64,000 bases of DNA, from the NCBI GenBank assembly GCA_021234155.1, contig JAJEKV010000057.1, positions 3,379,821 through 3,443,820 on the forward strand, in the 5' to 3' direction. The stretch comes from Isoetes taiwanensis (Eukaryota; Streptophyta; Lycopodiopsida; Isoetales; Isoetaceae). The stretch's first letter is position 1; every line of letters begins with the position of its first letter. This document shows, in pieces, positions 1 through 11,967 of this stretch. The notes under the pieces were generated by a model, which was not told where the DNA came from, did not search any database, and saw nothing but the letters and a program-made list of their open reading frames with translations. A program made the position numbers and the translations under genes.

Positions 1-156
1 GTATTTAGATAATTATCCTTTATAATTAATTTAACATAGCTAATTAAATCCCTTGTGGCCAACCCCCTAGGTTATCATACCCCGTGTATGATCTATACCG
101 AAAGGACGGTCAATATATTTATAATGCATAATCGTGATAATTACTTGGAACGTACA
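1..156 (-). repeat. 3' LTR of the chromovirus, partial
   Basis: On the minus strand the LTR begins TGTACGTTCC directly after the polypurine tract and leaves the window at base 1. It aligns with 23184-23336, the start of the 5' LTR. The innermost 83 bases are identical and the outer 70 are clearly diverged. The remaining LTR, about 1.4 kb judged from the 5' copy, is outside the window. Confidence 0.85.
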
Positions 157-170
157 TTCTCCCCTCCTTA
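157..170 (-). other. polypurine tract (plus-strand primer site)
   Basis: The minus strand reads TAAGGAGGGGAGAA immediately before the TG of the LTR, the usual place and composition of a Ty3 polypurine tract. Confidence 0.8.
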
Positions 171-758
171 GAATTAATGCTGTCCTCAGCATTGGGGTTA
201 GTTACGAATGTAGAAAGAAATACATTATGAAGGAAGGTAATTCCTTATGTTTGCAAAAGTAATAGATATATTCAAAACTTTGAAGTTTGCAAAACAATTC
301 AAGCACCGTGGTGCATTTGACATGATTATCATAATCAAAAAGTTCAAGAACAGAAGTCCAATACAACATCAGTGGACACACAAACAAAACATGTAGACAA
401 AATAAAACTGAAGAGTTCGGGTCATCAGTAACCCTCTAGCATGGGCAGGTCACGCACTGCTTACTGGCCTGCACATGTCAGTATATCAGTATGTATGATG
501 AAATTGTGGTTGAAGGGACCACCCCCTTTATAGCAATTAAAAGGAAATCCTATTTATCAGGGAACCTGTTATGTCTATGGTTTGCAGTTCATTGCAGCAT
601 ATGGAATGGGCAAGTTCCCATTGTAGCCGAAAAGAACGCGGCCTACCAACTGTATGCTCTACAATAAGTAGTGGTCAGGTCAACATTGACAGTACACCAC
701 GTCCTAGAGAACACAAGGTGATCTCATCATCGGTGATTTATTATTATTTACGATGCAT
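171..758. other. non-coding 3' region of the chromovirus
   Basis: This stretch lies between the end of the chromodomain frame and the polypurine tract. Its short ORFs have no recognisable motif and nothing further is seen. Confidence 0.5.
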
Positions 759-1536
759 CTACCCCTCTAGGGTGCTACTCCGTGCAATCGAGCTTCTAAG
801 CTTACCGCCGGCTGCGGGGTTGATAGCATCGTTGATGGTGCGGCCTTGAGATTCGCGCATGAAATCCGGATAATGCCTGTCAAGGTCTATCTTCATCACC
901 CACGTAGCATCCTCAACTGGTAAGTGTTTCCACTTAACCAAGTATTGCAACATTTGAGTCCTTCTGGTTTGTTTGTAAGCTCGATCAAGAAGAGCTTCAG
1001 GCACTATTTCGAGTTGCTCTTCTGTCATTTCTAGGAGGGTTGGGGTATCCAAAACCTCCTCTCGATCGGGGTGTGTTGCTTCGTAAGACTCACGGAAAGA
1101 CCCTCGTGGATCTTCAAGCGGGCGGCAATTCTAAGCGATATGCCCGCTTCCAACGCCAAGAATCTTGAACGGTCCAGCCCATCCGGGGGCCAACTTTTTG
1201 TTGCCAATCTTAAGCTTGGCTTGCTTCACTTTAATCTTAAGCCAAACCGATTCGCCCACCGAAAGACGCGTGGGGTTCAGGTTTATCGGCTACACTCTTT
1301 CCTCGATGACGTGCGATAACAAGTAACCACGAACTTCTTCGACTAGAGCTTGCATCTCCAGCAGGAGTTGTTGAGAAACCTCCACTTTGGAGACGGGGTT
1401 ATGCCATGTATCTGGAGTAAGACATTGGTAACCATAGTTTATCATGAAGGGAGACATTCTGGAAGATTCCTGCTTCATGCTGTTGTAGGCAAACTCGACC
1501 AGATAAATATAGCCTGCCCATTGCGATTGCTTACTC
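759..1536 (-). pseudogene. Ty3 integrase C-terminal part and chromodomain
   Basis: Two minus-strand frames hold the 3' end of pol. The upstream one (from about 1536 down to 1290) carries the integrase C-terminal stretch with VEFAYNS and a following proline-rich loop. The downstream one (1052-759) carries a chromodomain core, with the aromatic pattern around YLVKWKHLPVEDATWV. Chromodomains at this place define Ty3 chromoviruses and guide integration by reading chromatin marks. The gene is broken: the frames do not join cleanly, and the upstream end is cut by the DNA transposon at 1541. The missing N-terminal integrase portion is at 13270-13640, and the reading frame is continuous across the insertion when one copy of the target duplication is counted. 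Confidence 0.8.
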
Positions 1537-1540
1537 CACA

Positions 1541-1566
1541 GGGTTAAAGCACAATGTAGTGTCTCA
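1541..1566 (+). repeat. left terminal inverted repeat
   Basis: Begins GGGTTAAAGCACAATGTAGT. It pairs with the reverse complement of 13244-13269 at 22 of 26 positions, with mismatches at positions 5, 6, 16 and 23. Confidence 0.85.
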
Positions 1567-1569
1567 TTT

Positions 1570-3350
1570 AGGTTGTCCCCCCTGTCCCCCCAAAAATAGT
1601 TTGAAAAGTAGGTCGTCCCTATTACTAAATTCGTTTGGCTCTTATCGCAACCACCGCCACGTAGGGAATTTTCAAAAAATACTTCCAAGAAACTCGATTG
1701 CCTCCAAGAACCCGATGCCAGGAGAGGAGACGATCTCATGTTTGTATCAGGGAAGGGAAGGATCACATAAAGCAAGGCATGCAAAATCGATACCATCATC
1801 GCAACCCGGCAAGGCAAAAAACTACTTTATTTCAGATTTTATTTTACAAAAACTCAATTACGAAAGTACATCCAATCTTGTCTTTGGTTTCAGACCAAGA
1901 ACATGAGAAAGTATGAAGAGGAATTAGGAAAATTCGAGCTTTTTGTTACCGTGATTTAGACCACAGAGAAATACCTTCTTGTGATCAGATTTCTTTTGAT
2001 GAACATAGCTATGGAAGACGAAATGTGAACAATTCAAAGGGAAAAAAAGAAGGACATCGTGAGCAAGAGACTTTAAAAAGAGAAGGCAACGAAAAGCTTA
2101 AGAAAAGAGGAAAACAAGCTACTCTACAAGAGAGTTCTTGTTGTGTCACCAAAGGAACATTCGCAGAGTAAAATTGTGGAGAATATAGTGTTTTCATTTG
2201 TTAGAAATACATCTAAAATGGACACCTAAGAGAAAAGAGAAGTTTTGAGTGATTTCATGAAAGATAAAGAAGTGAGAGAGTTTCTTGGTGAAGAATTCAG
2301 AATATGGAGGTGAAAAATCAGTTGGTTGGTAACATTAGAGGAAACATTCAAATCCAGAAAATCTTCTACAAGCATAGACTCCATGGCAAATAAAAAAAAA
2401 GCATTTTGCAATGGCTATTGAGATGGTGGTTGCACAAGTAAGACTATTAGTAAGAGAAACTTGGGTAAAGTTTTGGGAGTCCATCCGAGAAATATTGCAA
2501 TGGCAATAGATAAGCACAAACAAGTGCATGTTGATAAAGCCGGGTGGGTCTTTTACGTAAGATCCAAGAGGTTCTGGTTCGACATGTGATGATGTCATTG
2601 AGCTGGTTCATGAATTTTGGGATGCAAATACAAGGGTTTCAATCAATGCAAAGGATGTGAGATACAAAAGGTCGGGCAAAGAGTATTAAACAAGAACATG
2701 CCACACATTATTTGGAGGATACACGTGTTCATTCCTTCCTTCCTTTTTCTATATATTGAAAAAAAATGTATAAATTCCGATTAATGCAAGTTGCTTGGTT
2801 AGATTTTTATATGTTTGTAATGACATTTGTTTTTTTTCTTTAATTTGTTATTTGTGAAAGATGATAGTAGTAGTTGCGCACTACATTATGAGTAGTTAGA
2901 GTTCCAAGTTCTTGTATGGTAGAGATCATGTTATAGTTCAAGTTTTAGTTCCAATCCTGAATTGTAGCTCCTACTTTGAAGTTATAGTTGAGTAGACTAG
3001 TAGGTTACGTGTTCAGTCACAAAATTATACTCCCAATAGCGCTTACAAATGATTAATGGTTACAGCTTAGAAACTAGCTACGCTTAGTTGCAAATGTACA
3101 ATAGTTGCAAAATCAAAATAGCTACGGTTAGTTATAGTCATGTTTCAATCACCATGTGTGCAGGTCATATTTACAAATAGTTACAAATGCAGTGATAATG
3201 ACAAATTGATTAATAGTGGTAGTTGTTGTTTCAGGGCCCAGCTTGCAAATGCAAATGTATGATAGTTGTAGCTGGTGTTGTAGTTCTAGTTGTAAATGCA
3301 AAGGCAACTAGAGTTGCATGAGCTTTGTTGTGTACTAGTTATAGCTTTAG
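1570..3350. other. left non-coding part of the DNA transposon
   Basis: No convincing gene is seen. Short ORFs overlap on both strands without family motifs. Around 2860-3340 the sequence is rich in variations on tagttgcaaatg and tagttatag, a degenerate local repeat. Confidence 0.4.
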
Positions 3351-5503
3351 TTGTTATTTGTGAGCTCTTTCTTATATGTAGGCCATGAATATGAACTCAC
3401 TACGACTTTGTTATGCAAATCCAAACTATTTCTTAAATTCAAAGAGCAATATCCAGAGGTGAAGATCCATCAAAGGGCATTTGAGAAATTAAAGCCATGG
3501 TATGTAATGAAATTGAAGCAATTTAACTCTTTGTCACGCCGATACATCATGTGAGGTTGCAAATGTTGTTAGATGGTTTTAATAAGTTGAGGGACCAAAG
3601 ATGTGAATTCTTGTAGTTGTGCATGTGGAGTATGTCGTTGTATGGAACAAGACATTTGTATTGCTAGGACGAAGAAATATAAAACAACTACGAGCTATGG
3701 CGCCTATCCTTTGCCCAAGGGAAGAAAAATCAAGAATTTCACAAAAAAGATTGCATATATGGGCTTTGTAGCAATTGTGGTATATCACAAATTCCGATAT
3801 GTCCATTAGAGTTATCGCACCAAGGATCTATTAGTTGGGAGTATTGGGATTACGAGGAAGGTGGTAAGGATAAGTGGGGAAAACCAAGAAAGTACTTAAG
3901 CCGCTTTGGGAAAGAGACCAACCACCTAACGCTTACGATAAATTGATTGACAGTTGGCTAAGTTTCCTTTGCATAGTTTCAGGCATAAGTGGCAAGCAAA
4001 GCAATTCAAGGAACCGCTTGAAAACCTTCCTCCCGCATTCTTGTGTCGCTGGTCGATTTTGTCGAGAATTTTTCTATTCAAATTTACGTAACCAAGTTCA
4101 CCGATATTGGGCTACTAAACAAAGTTACTATCTTAGTGCATATTACATACTATGTAGACTCGTGTCGTCGTGATATGATAAAAGACACTCATTATTATAT
4201 ATCTGATGATACAAAGCACGATACATTGTTTGTTCAACACGCTTTTATGATGCATTATGACTTTATGAAACAACAGGGCATGGATCCAAATAAACATTGG
4301 GTCTTTTTCGTGATGGAGCAAAGATCACAATTCAAAGCAAAGAAGACCATTCTATTTTGTCTGGACGATACTCACATGACACACAAATTGAGATGATGTG
4401 GAATTTTTTTGGCTCGAACCATGGTAAAGGCGAGCATGATGGTAAAGGTGCAGAATTAAAACGGTGGTTGAGGGAATTGATGAAGAGACAATCATCTTTA
4501 AAAATTGAAGGTGCAACTGATATAGTCAAAGTAGCCAAGGAGGGCTTTGCTTTTACTGCTCCATCTTCTAGTTTGAAAAGGAAATCAGTCAGAAGATGGT
4601 TTTGGGAAGTGGAGGGGGTAAATAGAAAGAACCTTTGGGCAGCAGAGACTATAGAAGACACAAGGAACATTCATTCTGTTCATGGATTCAATCTAGAATG
4701 CCCTACCCAATTGAATGTAAGACGTTTATCTTGCTTTTGTGTAAATTGCTTAGATGCGGAATGGGAGAAATGCATGAACAAGGATTATGTAGATAATTGG
4801 GAGCTTGTTACAGTTGTACCAAGCAAGGCATTGGCTGATGAATTTGAGCAACGCAAATCTGAAAGAGCCAGGTTTTCCATACAATCAACTATTTTGACAA
4901 ATGATATAAGAGTGGGCTTACAATTTTGCAATTGCCGCACCAAAGGATAATGAAGAGGGGGCATTATTTTGGGTGATGAAATGCACAAAGACTAAGTATG
5001 TTGTTAAGGAAGCCTTTGAGGTCAATGGCCAAACGCTTTATCCAGAGAGGAGCTCCTTGAAGGTATTTACTTTCAAAAGGCAAAGAAGATCACAAACCAG
5101 CTATGTTTTATGCTCTGATCAGCCAAATGCAATAGTGTACGCCACTCAAGTTTGTGGAATTAAGTTGGCCATGCCACAAGCGAAACATCGGCTGAAGGGA
5201 AACAAAGTTGTATACACGCTCAATGAAGCTGATAGTGAGAAAATTTTAGACAATCTTCCTGATGTGTTAAGTGATGATGAAGACTAACAAGAAAATGTGG
5301 AAGGTCGCTTCTTGAAGACAAAGGTACTTGTACATAATACAGATTTAATTCTTCTTCCATGCATTGCATTGAGACTTTACTGTACCATTATTTGTTGCAG
5401 GTTTAAGAAGACTCTACCTTCTGTGAGTTCATTGAGCATATTATTTGCTGCTACATGGGAGACATACAATTATTACAGTTACAGAAGTTACACGCAGTGG
5501 TGA
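3351..5503 (+). pseudogene. decayed DDE-type transposase candidate
   Basis: Fragments in shifting plus-strand frames line up as one protein. They are: a block with FEKLKPWYVMKLKQFNSLSR (3.4-3.55 kb); a cysteine-rich segment CSCACGVCRC (3.6 kb); SDDTKHDTLFVQ (about 4.2 kb); FRDGAK followed by MMWNFFGSNHGKGEHDGKGA (4.3-4.45 kb); and a C-terminal region ending in acidic DDED (5.28 kb). The spacing of D-rich blocks and the HGKG..DG motif resemble a transposase family I recall from repeat-rich plant and invertebrate genomes, but I cannot name the superfamily. At least three frame changes and stops show decay. After 5287 a possible intron (GTACTTG to TTGTTGCAG, ending about 5400) leads to a last exon. 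Its position inside the TIRs makes it the likely source of mobility. Confidence 0.6.
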
Positions 5504-5988
5504 AGAATCTACATTGTGAAGTTGAAGCATTCACCTGGAAATAGGCCTTATTGTAAACCTTATTGTTGCTTGATGTTGCATCATCAGCAAACGATTATTT
5601 GAATATTTGAATGTCCAACTTGGACTTATACTGTACTGTCAATTGCAGCTTGAATACAAAGAAATATCCCTGCTCTGTTTTGGGAAGCAAAATTGTATTA
5701 TCACTGTTTTAGTTTGAAGTTTTTCATTTGCATTGCTTTGTCTATTAGCTCTTGTTGGCTGCAGCAGGGAGAGATTGTCCATTATCTCGTGTTGACTGCA
5801 GCAGGGAGAGAAGGAGCAGCTTGCCACAAAGTTTGCTGTTTGTTTTGTAGTGGTTGTTCTTTCCTAATATGTGAAGATTTGGTTCATGTTGTGTATTAAA
5901 TTGAACCAATGTTAGTGTGAAGATTATGACAGTCTCTGGACTGAAGTTGCTCCTGATTTATGGTTTCTGATATGGGGAAGTTGCATGC
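5504..5988. other. region downstream of the transposase fragment
   Basis: No gene is supported. The phrase ctgcagcagggagaga occurs twice near 5760 and 5795, a short local duplication. Confidence 0.35.
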
Positions 5989-6066
5989 GCATTAATCGCA
6001 TATATAGATCACGATAAATAATTCTGATATGCCCCGCATTAATCGCATATATAGATCACGATAAAT
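5989..6066 (+). repeat. two-copy tandem repeat, period 47
   Basis: The 31 bp unit beginning gcattaatcgcatatatag occurs at 5989 and again at 6036 without mismatch. Both are preceded by tctgatatg, so the duplicated segment is slightly longer. Confidence 0.8.
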
Positions 6067-6398
6067 CATTAAAGACATGGTGAATTAGATCAATTCCAAA
6101 GAAAACAAACCCTTTTGTGTGGATCAAAGTTCGAGTTTGAGTCGCTGGTTTTCGAAGTCAATGACCAAATGAACAAGAATATTCAATTAAATCAATTCCC
6201 TCGGTTTATATATCCCACAAGCATGAATGAAAAAAAAAAAAAACCATTGTTATATAAGCATTTGCATTTTTCATTTAGGTTGGATTGGGTCTTCATGGGA
6301 AAGGAGAAGAAGAAGATCCTTTCCCATGAAGATCCATTCCTTGATCCATTCCTTTTAAAGATTTTCTTAATTAATCAATATTCGACTTAACCTTTTTA

Positions 6399-7346
6399 GG
6401 ATCTCAACATGAAATGTCTAGCATCTAGATTATTTTCCTTCTTGTGCAATGCTTCTAAATATCAAACAATCAATACAATTTAACTATAGAACCATTGAAC
6501 CATTGAATTCAAAAGTTCAATAGAAAAAATTCATGTTCATCCTCAAGAGCCCGGGCATTCATTATTATTAAAATGAATCCAATGATACACCGCCGCTTCT
6601 ACCGATTCGCCCATTCTAAATTTGAATTAATGAACCCGCCTTCGATATTTCGACGAGCATTTCCTTTGGTTCTCAACCAATGGCACTAAAGGTTCACAAT
6701 AATGATAATAATTAGGTTCGCCACGAACCATTGAACCTTATATTATAAGGTTAACTTTTATCTTTGGCATAGGTTCACTAATGACCTTTATACTGTCTTT
6801 GCTCCCTTGCATTTCACAGGTCTTCTTACCCTGTTTGAGTTGAACCTTTTTAGGATCCTAACATGAATCAATAGAAAAAATTCATGTTCATCCTCAAGAG
6901 CCCGGGCATTCATTATTATTAAAATGAATCCAATGATACACTGCTCGTTCTACCGATTCGCTCCATTCTAAATTTGAATTAATGAACATGTTCATCCTCA
7001 AGAGATATTCGATCGAAAGCATTTCCTTTGGTTCTCAACCAATGGCACTAAAGGTTCACAATAATGATAATAATTAGGTTCGCCACGAACCATTGAACCT
7101 TATATTATAAGGTTAACTTTTATCTTTGGCATAGGTTCACTAATGACCTTTATAATCGCCTTTGCTCCCTTGCATTTCACGTGTCTTCTTACCCCTGCTT
7201 GAGTTGAACCTTTTAGGATCCTAACATGAAATGTCTAGCATCTAGATTATTTTCCTTCTTGTGCAATGCTTCTAAATATCAAACAATCAATACAATTTAA
7301 CTATAGAACCATTGAACCATTGAATTCAAAAGTTCAATAGAAAAAA
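6399..7346 (+). repeat. nested direct duplications inside the DNA transposon
   Basis: Three segments recur nearly identically: 6399-6536 with about 7210-7346; 6520-6600 with about 6868-6950; and 6660-6842 with about 7017-7210. The phrase ttgaaccttttaggatc marks the joints at about 6390, 6840 and 7203. High similarity implies recent amplification. No coding function is seen. Confidence 0.8.
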
Positions 7347-8823
7347 AACCATGTCTAGATCCATTGAATTCATTGAATTCAAAAAATCTTTTAACCGCCT
7401 AGATCTAATATCCCAATATTGGGTAACACCCAATATCCTTATATAGAACATTAGGCCTAGGCCTAGAACATATTTTATGAAAACACCCATATAGAACATT
7501 CGATATGGGGTGCTTTCATAAAATACCCCAACACCCCATACCTAATGTTGGACTCGACTTTTGAGGCGTGCTTTTAAGTTTGCATGCAAAGCAGCTGTAA
7601 TCGCTCACTCTTCATTTTCACTCTTCGCTGTAACAGAACGCCATTCTATGGCTAAGATGAAAGTTTACCGCCGTGGTGCCAATGGAGGAGTCCGCTGCTT
7701 CCAGCCACCGCCGTGAGGGCACTAAACCAAGATTGTGGCCAAATTCTCTTGTCCGAGGTGAATCGGCCGCAAAGAAAAAGGAGCCGCAGCCTCATCTAAG
7801 GTCCAAAGAAGGATAGACCGTGGTGCATGCAACTCGATGAACGCCTTCGAGATGCACATTGAAGCTTCCGGGCGATGACCTTCATGTTCACCGATGATGC
7901 CTTCGCTCATGAACTTCTATCTTCTCGGCTCTATGGATTTCTACACCGATATATGGCTTTCTCGGCTACCTAGACAAATTTTTGTGTAAATGATGTTTTT
8001 TGTGTAAAGAAGTTTTGGATTTAAGCTTTTTCTAAGTGAACTTTTTCCTGTAAGCTCTTGAATGAGTAACTTATGATTCCAAATGTAAACACTTGATACA
8101 TATTATGATAATATATTACCGCTTTTTCCCTTTGTAATCGTTTCTCGTTTTTTATACCGCATGCAATATTTCTCCTCAACCCTAAACCCCGAAGTTGATC
8201 CTCCGTGTTTAACTTTGATTTTAACACAATAATAGTTCACCGGTGCCGTGGCAGGCAAAAGGTGGCTATAAAATAGGTTGTTACGTGCAGTTGTTGGCTG
8301 GGTTTGTGTGAGTTAAGTGGCTATAAAATAGGTTAAGTGCAGAGACTGATACAAATTAAGCATGATGAGAAACCAAAAGACTTTGATGTTAGAGTCTCTG
8401 AACTTGCAAGCAAAATAAGTCCTAAACCTGAACAAATTGCATAAACAAATGCAATGAACAAATTGCATAAACAAAGTGCAGAAAGTGCAGAAACAATTGC
8501 ACACACAAATGCATCCAAGGCATTTTGAAATCTGTGGTTTGAGAATAACATACAATGTTAGTTATCAATTACATATTCAATTGCACAATCTATTCTATCT
8601 ATTTCAATCTAATGAACAAAGTGCAGAATGCAATGAATGATTTTGAAATCTCTGGTTTGAGAATAACATACAATGTTTACAAGAAATGCATCAATATCAA
8701 TACAATGATTCCAAATCAATAACAAATCACGTAACATTGTAATCTGATAAAAGCAAAATCAGAAAGAATGTAAAGTGAGAAAAAGTTATATTGAATAAAC
8801 CAAGCAATTACAACAGATAAATG
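7347..8823. other. spacer between repeats and the minus-strand gene
   Basis: No gene is supported. A phrase around tttgagaataacatacaatg is duplicated near 8540 and 8660, and 8400-8500 holds repeats of acaaattgcataaacaaa. The 7430-7550 part contains inverted runs (cctaggccta, accccat) that could fold. Confidence 0.4.
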
Positions 8824-9470
8824 TCAAGAATACTTGTATTTCTTCAGAGTATCAACGGCTTTCTTGGAAGCCTTATCCGTAAAGTTAGTTAATGGATTGG
8901 CCCGAACATACACTTCCACATTCTCGCCTTCTAACAAATCCCTTCCAGCCATGGTTTTAGATGTTCAAATTAAGAAGTCACCATCTCTTCTAGATGGTTG
9001 ATAAGTGTTAGGGCATACCATCGTATGTGGATCGTTCTTAAAACCACGGTACAACATATCATCGATTAGCAATGTGTTATGATGCATCCATGCTCCCTTC
9101 ATTTCAGAATAAACCTTGCTCAACTCCTTCAACAAAATAGGCTTCCTATCAACTTTGAATGCCGTATTTGTGCACTTACCCAAGACCATGTAAACCGTAA
9201 GCTTTCTAACAAATTTTTCAAACATTTGATTCGTAATAAGATTAGTTGCAAAGTACGCTCATTGTTGTCCAAATGGCAATCTTGAAGTTATCCTTGCACC
9301 ACTCTAGAAGCTCCTTAGCCTTCTAACGGGCGCAATACAGCTATCTTTGTGTGATTAAGGTGCTTTAGTTCTGCACCATCCATGACACAACTTGGCAATG
9401 GCTCAGTATTCTCAAACAAATTTCAAAGAAAACTCCATCTAGCTCAAAAATCAAAAGCTTTTATGCTTAC
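8824..9470 (-). pseudogene. FCP1/HAD-phosphatase-like domain, C-terminal exons
   Basis: Minus-strand fragments match the order of a plant FCP1-homology (CTD-phosphatase-like, HAD superfamily) domain. They are KLLIFELDG at about 9.46 kb, where the nucleophile position is E instead of the family's D; ELLEWCKDNFKIAIWTT at about 9.3 kb; then KPILLKELSKV and NTLLIDDMLY at about 9.05-9.15 kb (the second aspartate pair is kept); and ENVEVYVRANPLTNF ending in a TGA at 8824-8826. Stops and frame changes separate the pieces. In active members this domain removes phosphate from phosphoproteins. Here the altered first motif and the breaks argue for a dead or regulatory copy. It lies within the DNA transposon and is probably the 3' end of the gene at 9.5-12.5 kb. 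Confidence 0.6.
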
Positions 9471-9962
9471 TTCATCCTTTTGGTACATGGAGACTTGAAG
9501 GGTCTGCTAAATACTTCGCTACGTTTAATTTTCTTCCTTGCAGCCATTAGAGCCCTTGCATTTCCTGGAAGGAAATGCTTTAAATAAACAAATACGAGAC
9601 ACTTCATACAAAAATAACAAAGAATTACCAGGTGAAACAGATTCTTGTGATTGTGTTCGATGAGATGTCTCCTTCTTTGTCTTCACAACCGACTACATGA
9701 TGAAATGGGAAGACTACCATGGGTTTCAATGGCCTTATTATCGCCTCACTGCACCAACAAACTTTGATTGACACAAAGTAGCCTCCCTATTGACAACAAG
9801 CGGACTGCCCACATTCAGTTTATTTCCACAAGGTGATGAAGCAGTGTCGCTCACATCTTTCGCATGTCGCGGTCTCTTTAAGTCTACAAGCATTACAGAA
9901 AGCTAAATTGACAACATGTAATAACAAACACATAAGTTTTGCAGAAACCTAGTTTGTCCAAA

Positions 9963-10245
9963 CATGCATTACCTGGTGATATCATTGTCGTCTTTGGCTC
10001 ATTCTCTTCGTGAAATATCAACTCTTTGTTTTTACCTTCAGCTTCCACAGCAGTACCTATCTTTGATGAGTGGCCTTGAATATCTAGATGTACATAAATA
10101 AAAAATCATTGCTATGCAACAACATTTGAAAAGCTAGTCCATTTGAACATATAATTACCTGGATGACTCAAGATTGCAGTGTTTGGCTCAAAAGACATCA
10201 GAGTTGTACAGCTATCGTGCAATTCCAAACCAGTTGCTGATTGTC
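9963..10245 (-). pseudogene. two similar small exons of the captured gene
   Basis: On the minus strand, two exon-like blocks each begin D(I/S)QG.S and end in S.PG or SPG followed directly by a GTAAT donor: about 10245-10158 and about 10090-9972. The second contains EAEGKNKELIFHEENEPKTT. Their likeness suggests exon duplication. No domain is recognised. Confidence 0.4.
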
Positions 10246-10572
10246 CTTGACTATCTGTGTTTTGCAAATGTGAAGAACATATACATGGTCATGCTTTTTA
10301 GAAGCTGCAATAAATCCTGCAAAGTAGAAAACATTTTTAGATTTGTTACCATCATTGTCCTTCTGCTCTTTGTAAGAAATAATGTCCATAGAACCCTTCC
10401 CAGTTGTTAATGCAAAGGCTCAAACGCCTCTCGATAAGTTTATGTTCCTTGGGATATGATATGGAGGCCGGGGTGGAGCTAACACCTTTCATTCTCGATT
10501 TCTCTGTTTCCATATGCAAGTAACATTCATTAAGTTATCTTGTGTGAGCTGAAAATAATGAATACAACCAAC

Positions 10573-11345
10573 CGTGCGAATCTAGGGTTATGCTAATGTT
10601 GGACTCCTGGCACCCCTTTAATCCAAGAAAAGACAGCCATGATTTTGACATGTTATATCCACAATCGGTATAACAACATATTGTAGAGCAACTGCAAAAA
10701 AAAAAACACTGTTAGAAAAATTCATTCAGAAAATAATGGCATGGGAAGATGCTACCTGAAATGCACTACGCAACATGCCACATGATATGCATGTCTACAC
10801 TCCACAATAATGATTGGCAAGAGCATATCATCCAATGTCAGTGACCTGTTACAAAATGGGCATGCTTCATTCAAATTAATGCTCAAATCTTCCTTCATAC
10901 TATGAACAACGACCGGTGTTTGGGTAGGCAAACAAGGATCGAACTCAAAAGGTTTGCACATGCTGGATCGAGATGCCAACAGCCTCATAAGGCAGGGCCT
11001 CAATTTGTTTAGCTGCTCCAACTCGACATCTCTAGAAATCTCTGAATTCAGTAAGTCATCGAGAGCTTGCTTCAAAGCTACACCCAATTCTTCAAGATCT
11101 CTTTCTTGCAAGTCAATTACTGCCTCAACACCCTCCTTCGCTGCACTTGAGAGCTTTGTGCACAAATCTTGGTACTTCTTAATCTCATTGGCCACACTAA
11201 CCTGCCTAGCTTCCAAACCTTTAATATTTTCTTTGATGACACCGCACTTTTCGCCACTTAGTTGCGCCGATAGTCGCCTTTGTTCACATCATGTTCTGCA
11301 ATAGAAATCCATTCCTCCAATATCCTCGACATCTCTAAAACACAA
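10573..11345 (-). pseudogene. coiled-coil and zinc-binding exons of the captured gene
   Basis: An exon follows a TTGTGTTTTAG acceptor near 11330. After one frame change it runs in the 11216-10752 frame. It starts with charged heptads (IKKYQDLCTKLSSAAKEGVE, DLEELGVALKQALDDLL), a coiled coil, and ends in CPFCNRSLTLDDM...CRHAYHVAC, a cysteine/histidine pattern like a RING or PHD finger. A further exon (about 10688-10570, acceptor TTTTTTTTGCAG) supplies CSTICCYTDCGYN, plausibly the rest of the finger. The finger is best called a zinc-binding domain of unassigned type. Whether the exons were captured from a host gene or belong to the transposon's own accessory gene cannot be decided here. Confidence 0.5.
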
Positions 11346-11967
11346 AGAGACACTAAATTAGAATATTGAATAAATTAGATAAACAATTGACTGCCATTAA
11401 CTTGCAGCTATAAGACACAAGTTGCAAGCTGTAACTTTGACCTATGGGACGTAAGCTTCAAGCCGCAAGTCGTATGATTGACCTATGACACACGCCAAGC
11501 CGAAGTCGCAATCGTGACCTATGCGCTACAAGCTTCAAGCCGCAAGTCGCGACTTTTGACCTATGGGACACAAGCTTCAAGCCGAGGTCGCAAATCGCAT
11601 GACACACTCTCTCACTATGACTGTGGCTGAATCTGCAACTACTAAGGCGTGGTGCACCATGGCTGAGACTGAGACTGTAAATAGTAAGGCATGACACATC
11701 TGCAACAAACAACTGTAAGCTTCCACCTGCAATTGCAACTGTGACTGGAAAGATTAAGATGGTAGTAAACATTAACTAGAACATGTGCTTAAGCTTGTAG
11801 CTGCAACTCACAAATGCATGCTTTTACCTATGAGTTAACTGCAAGTTCAGGTTTGACTTACAACATATACAAGCACATGCTTCTAACTATGAATACAACA
11901 ACGATTTTAGATTTAGCTAAGAATGTACTACAGAAAAATAAAAAAATAAAAACAGCAATCAAATAGT
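11346..11967. other. intron of the captured gene with internal repeats
   Basis: It lies between the donor at about 11968 and the acceptor near 11330. It contains several copies of a phrase like caagcttcaagccgcaagtcgc (11450-11600), a degenerate minisatellite. Confidence 0.45.

Noticed and set aside
5639-5899. Small ORFs around 5.7 kb on both strands
   Set aside because: Overlapping, short, no start context and no motif.
6399-7346. Plastid DNA insertion
   Set aside because: AT-rich and spacer-like, but no plastid gene was recognised, and the duplicated structure is better explained as a transposon-internal repeat.
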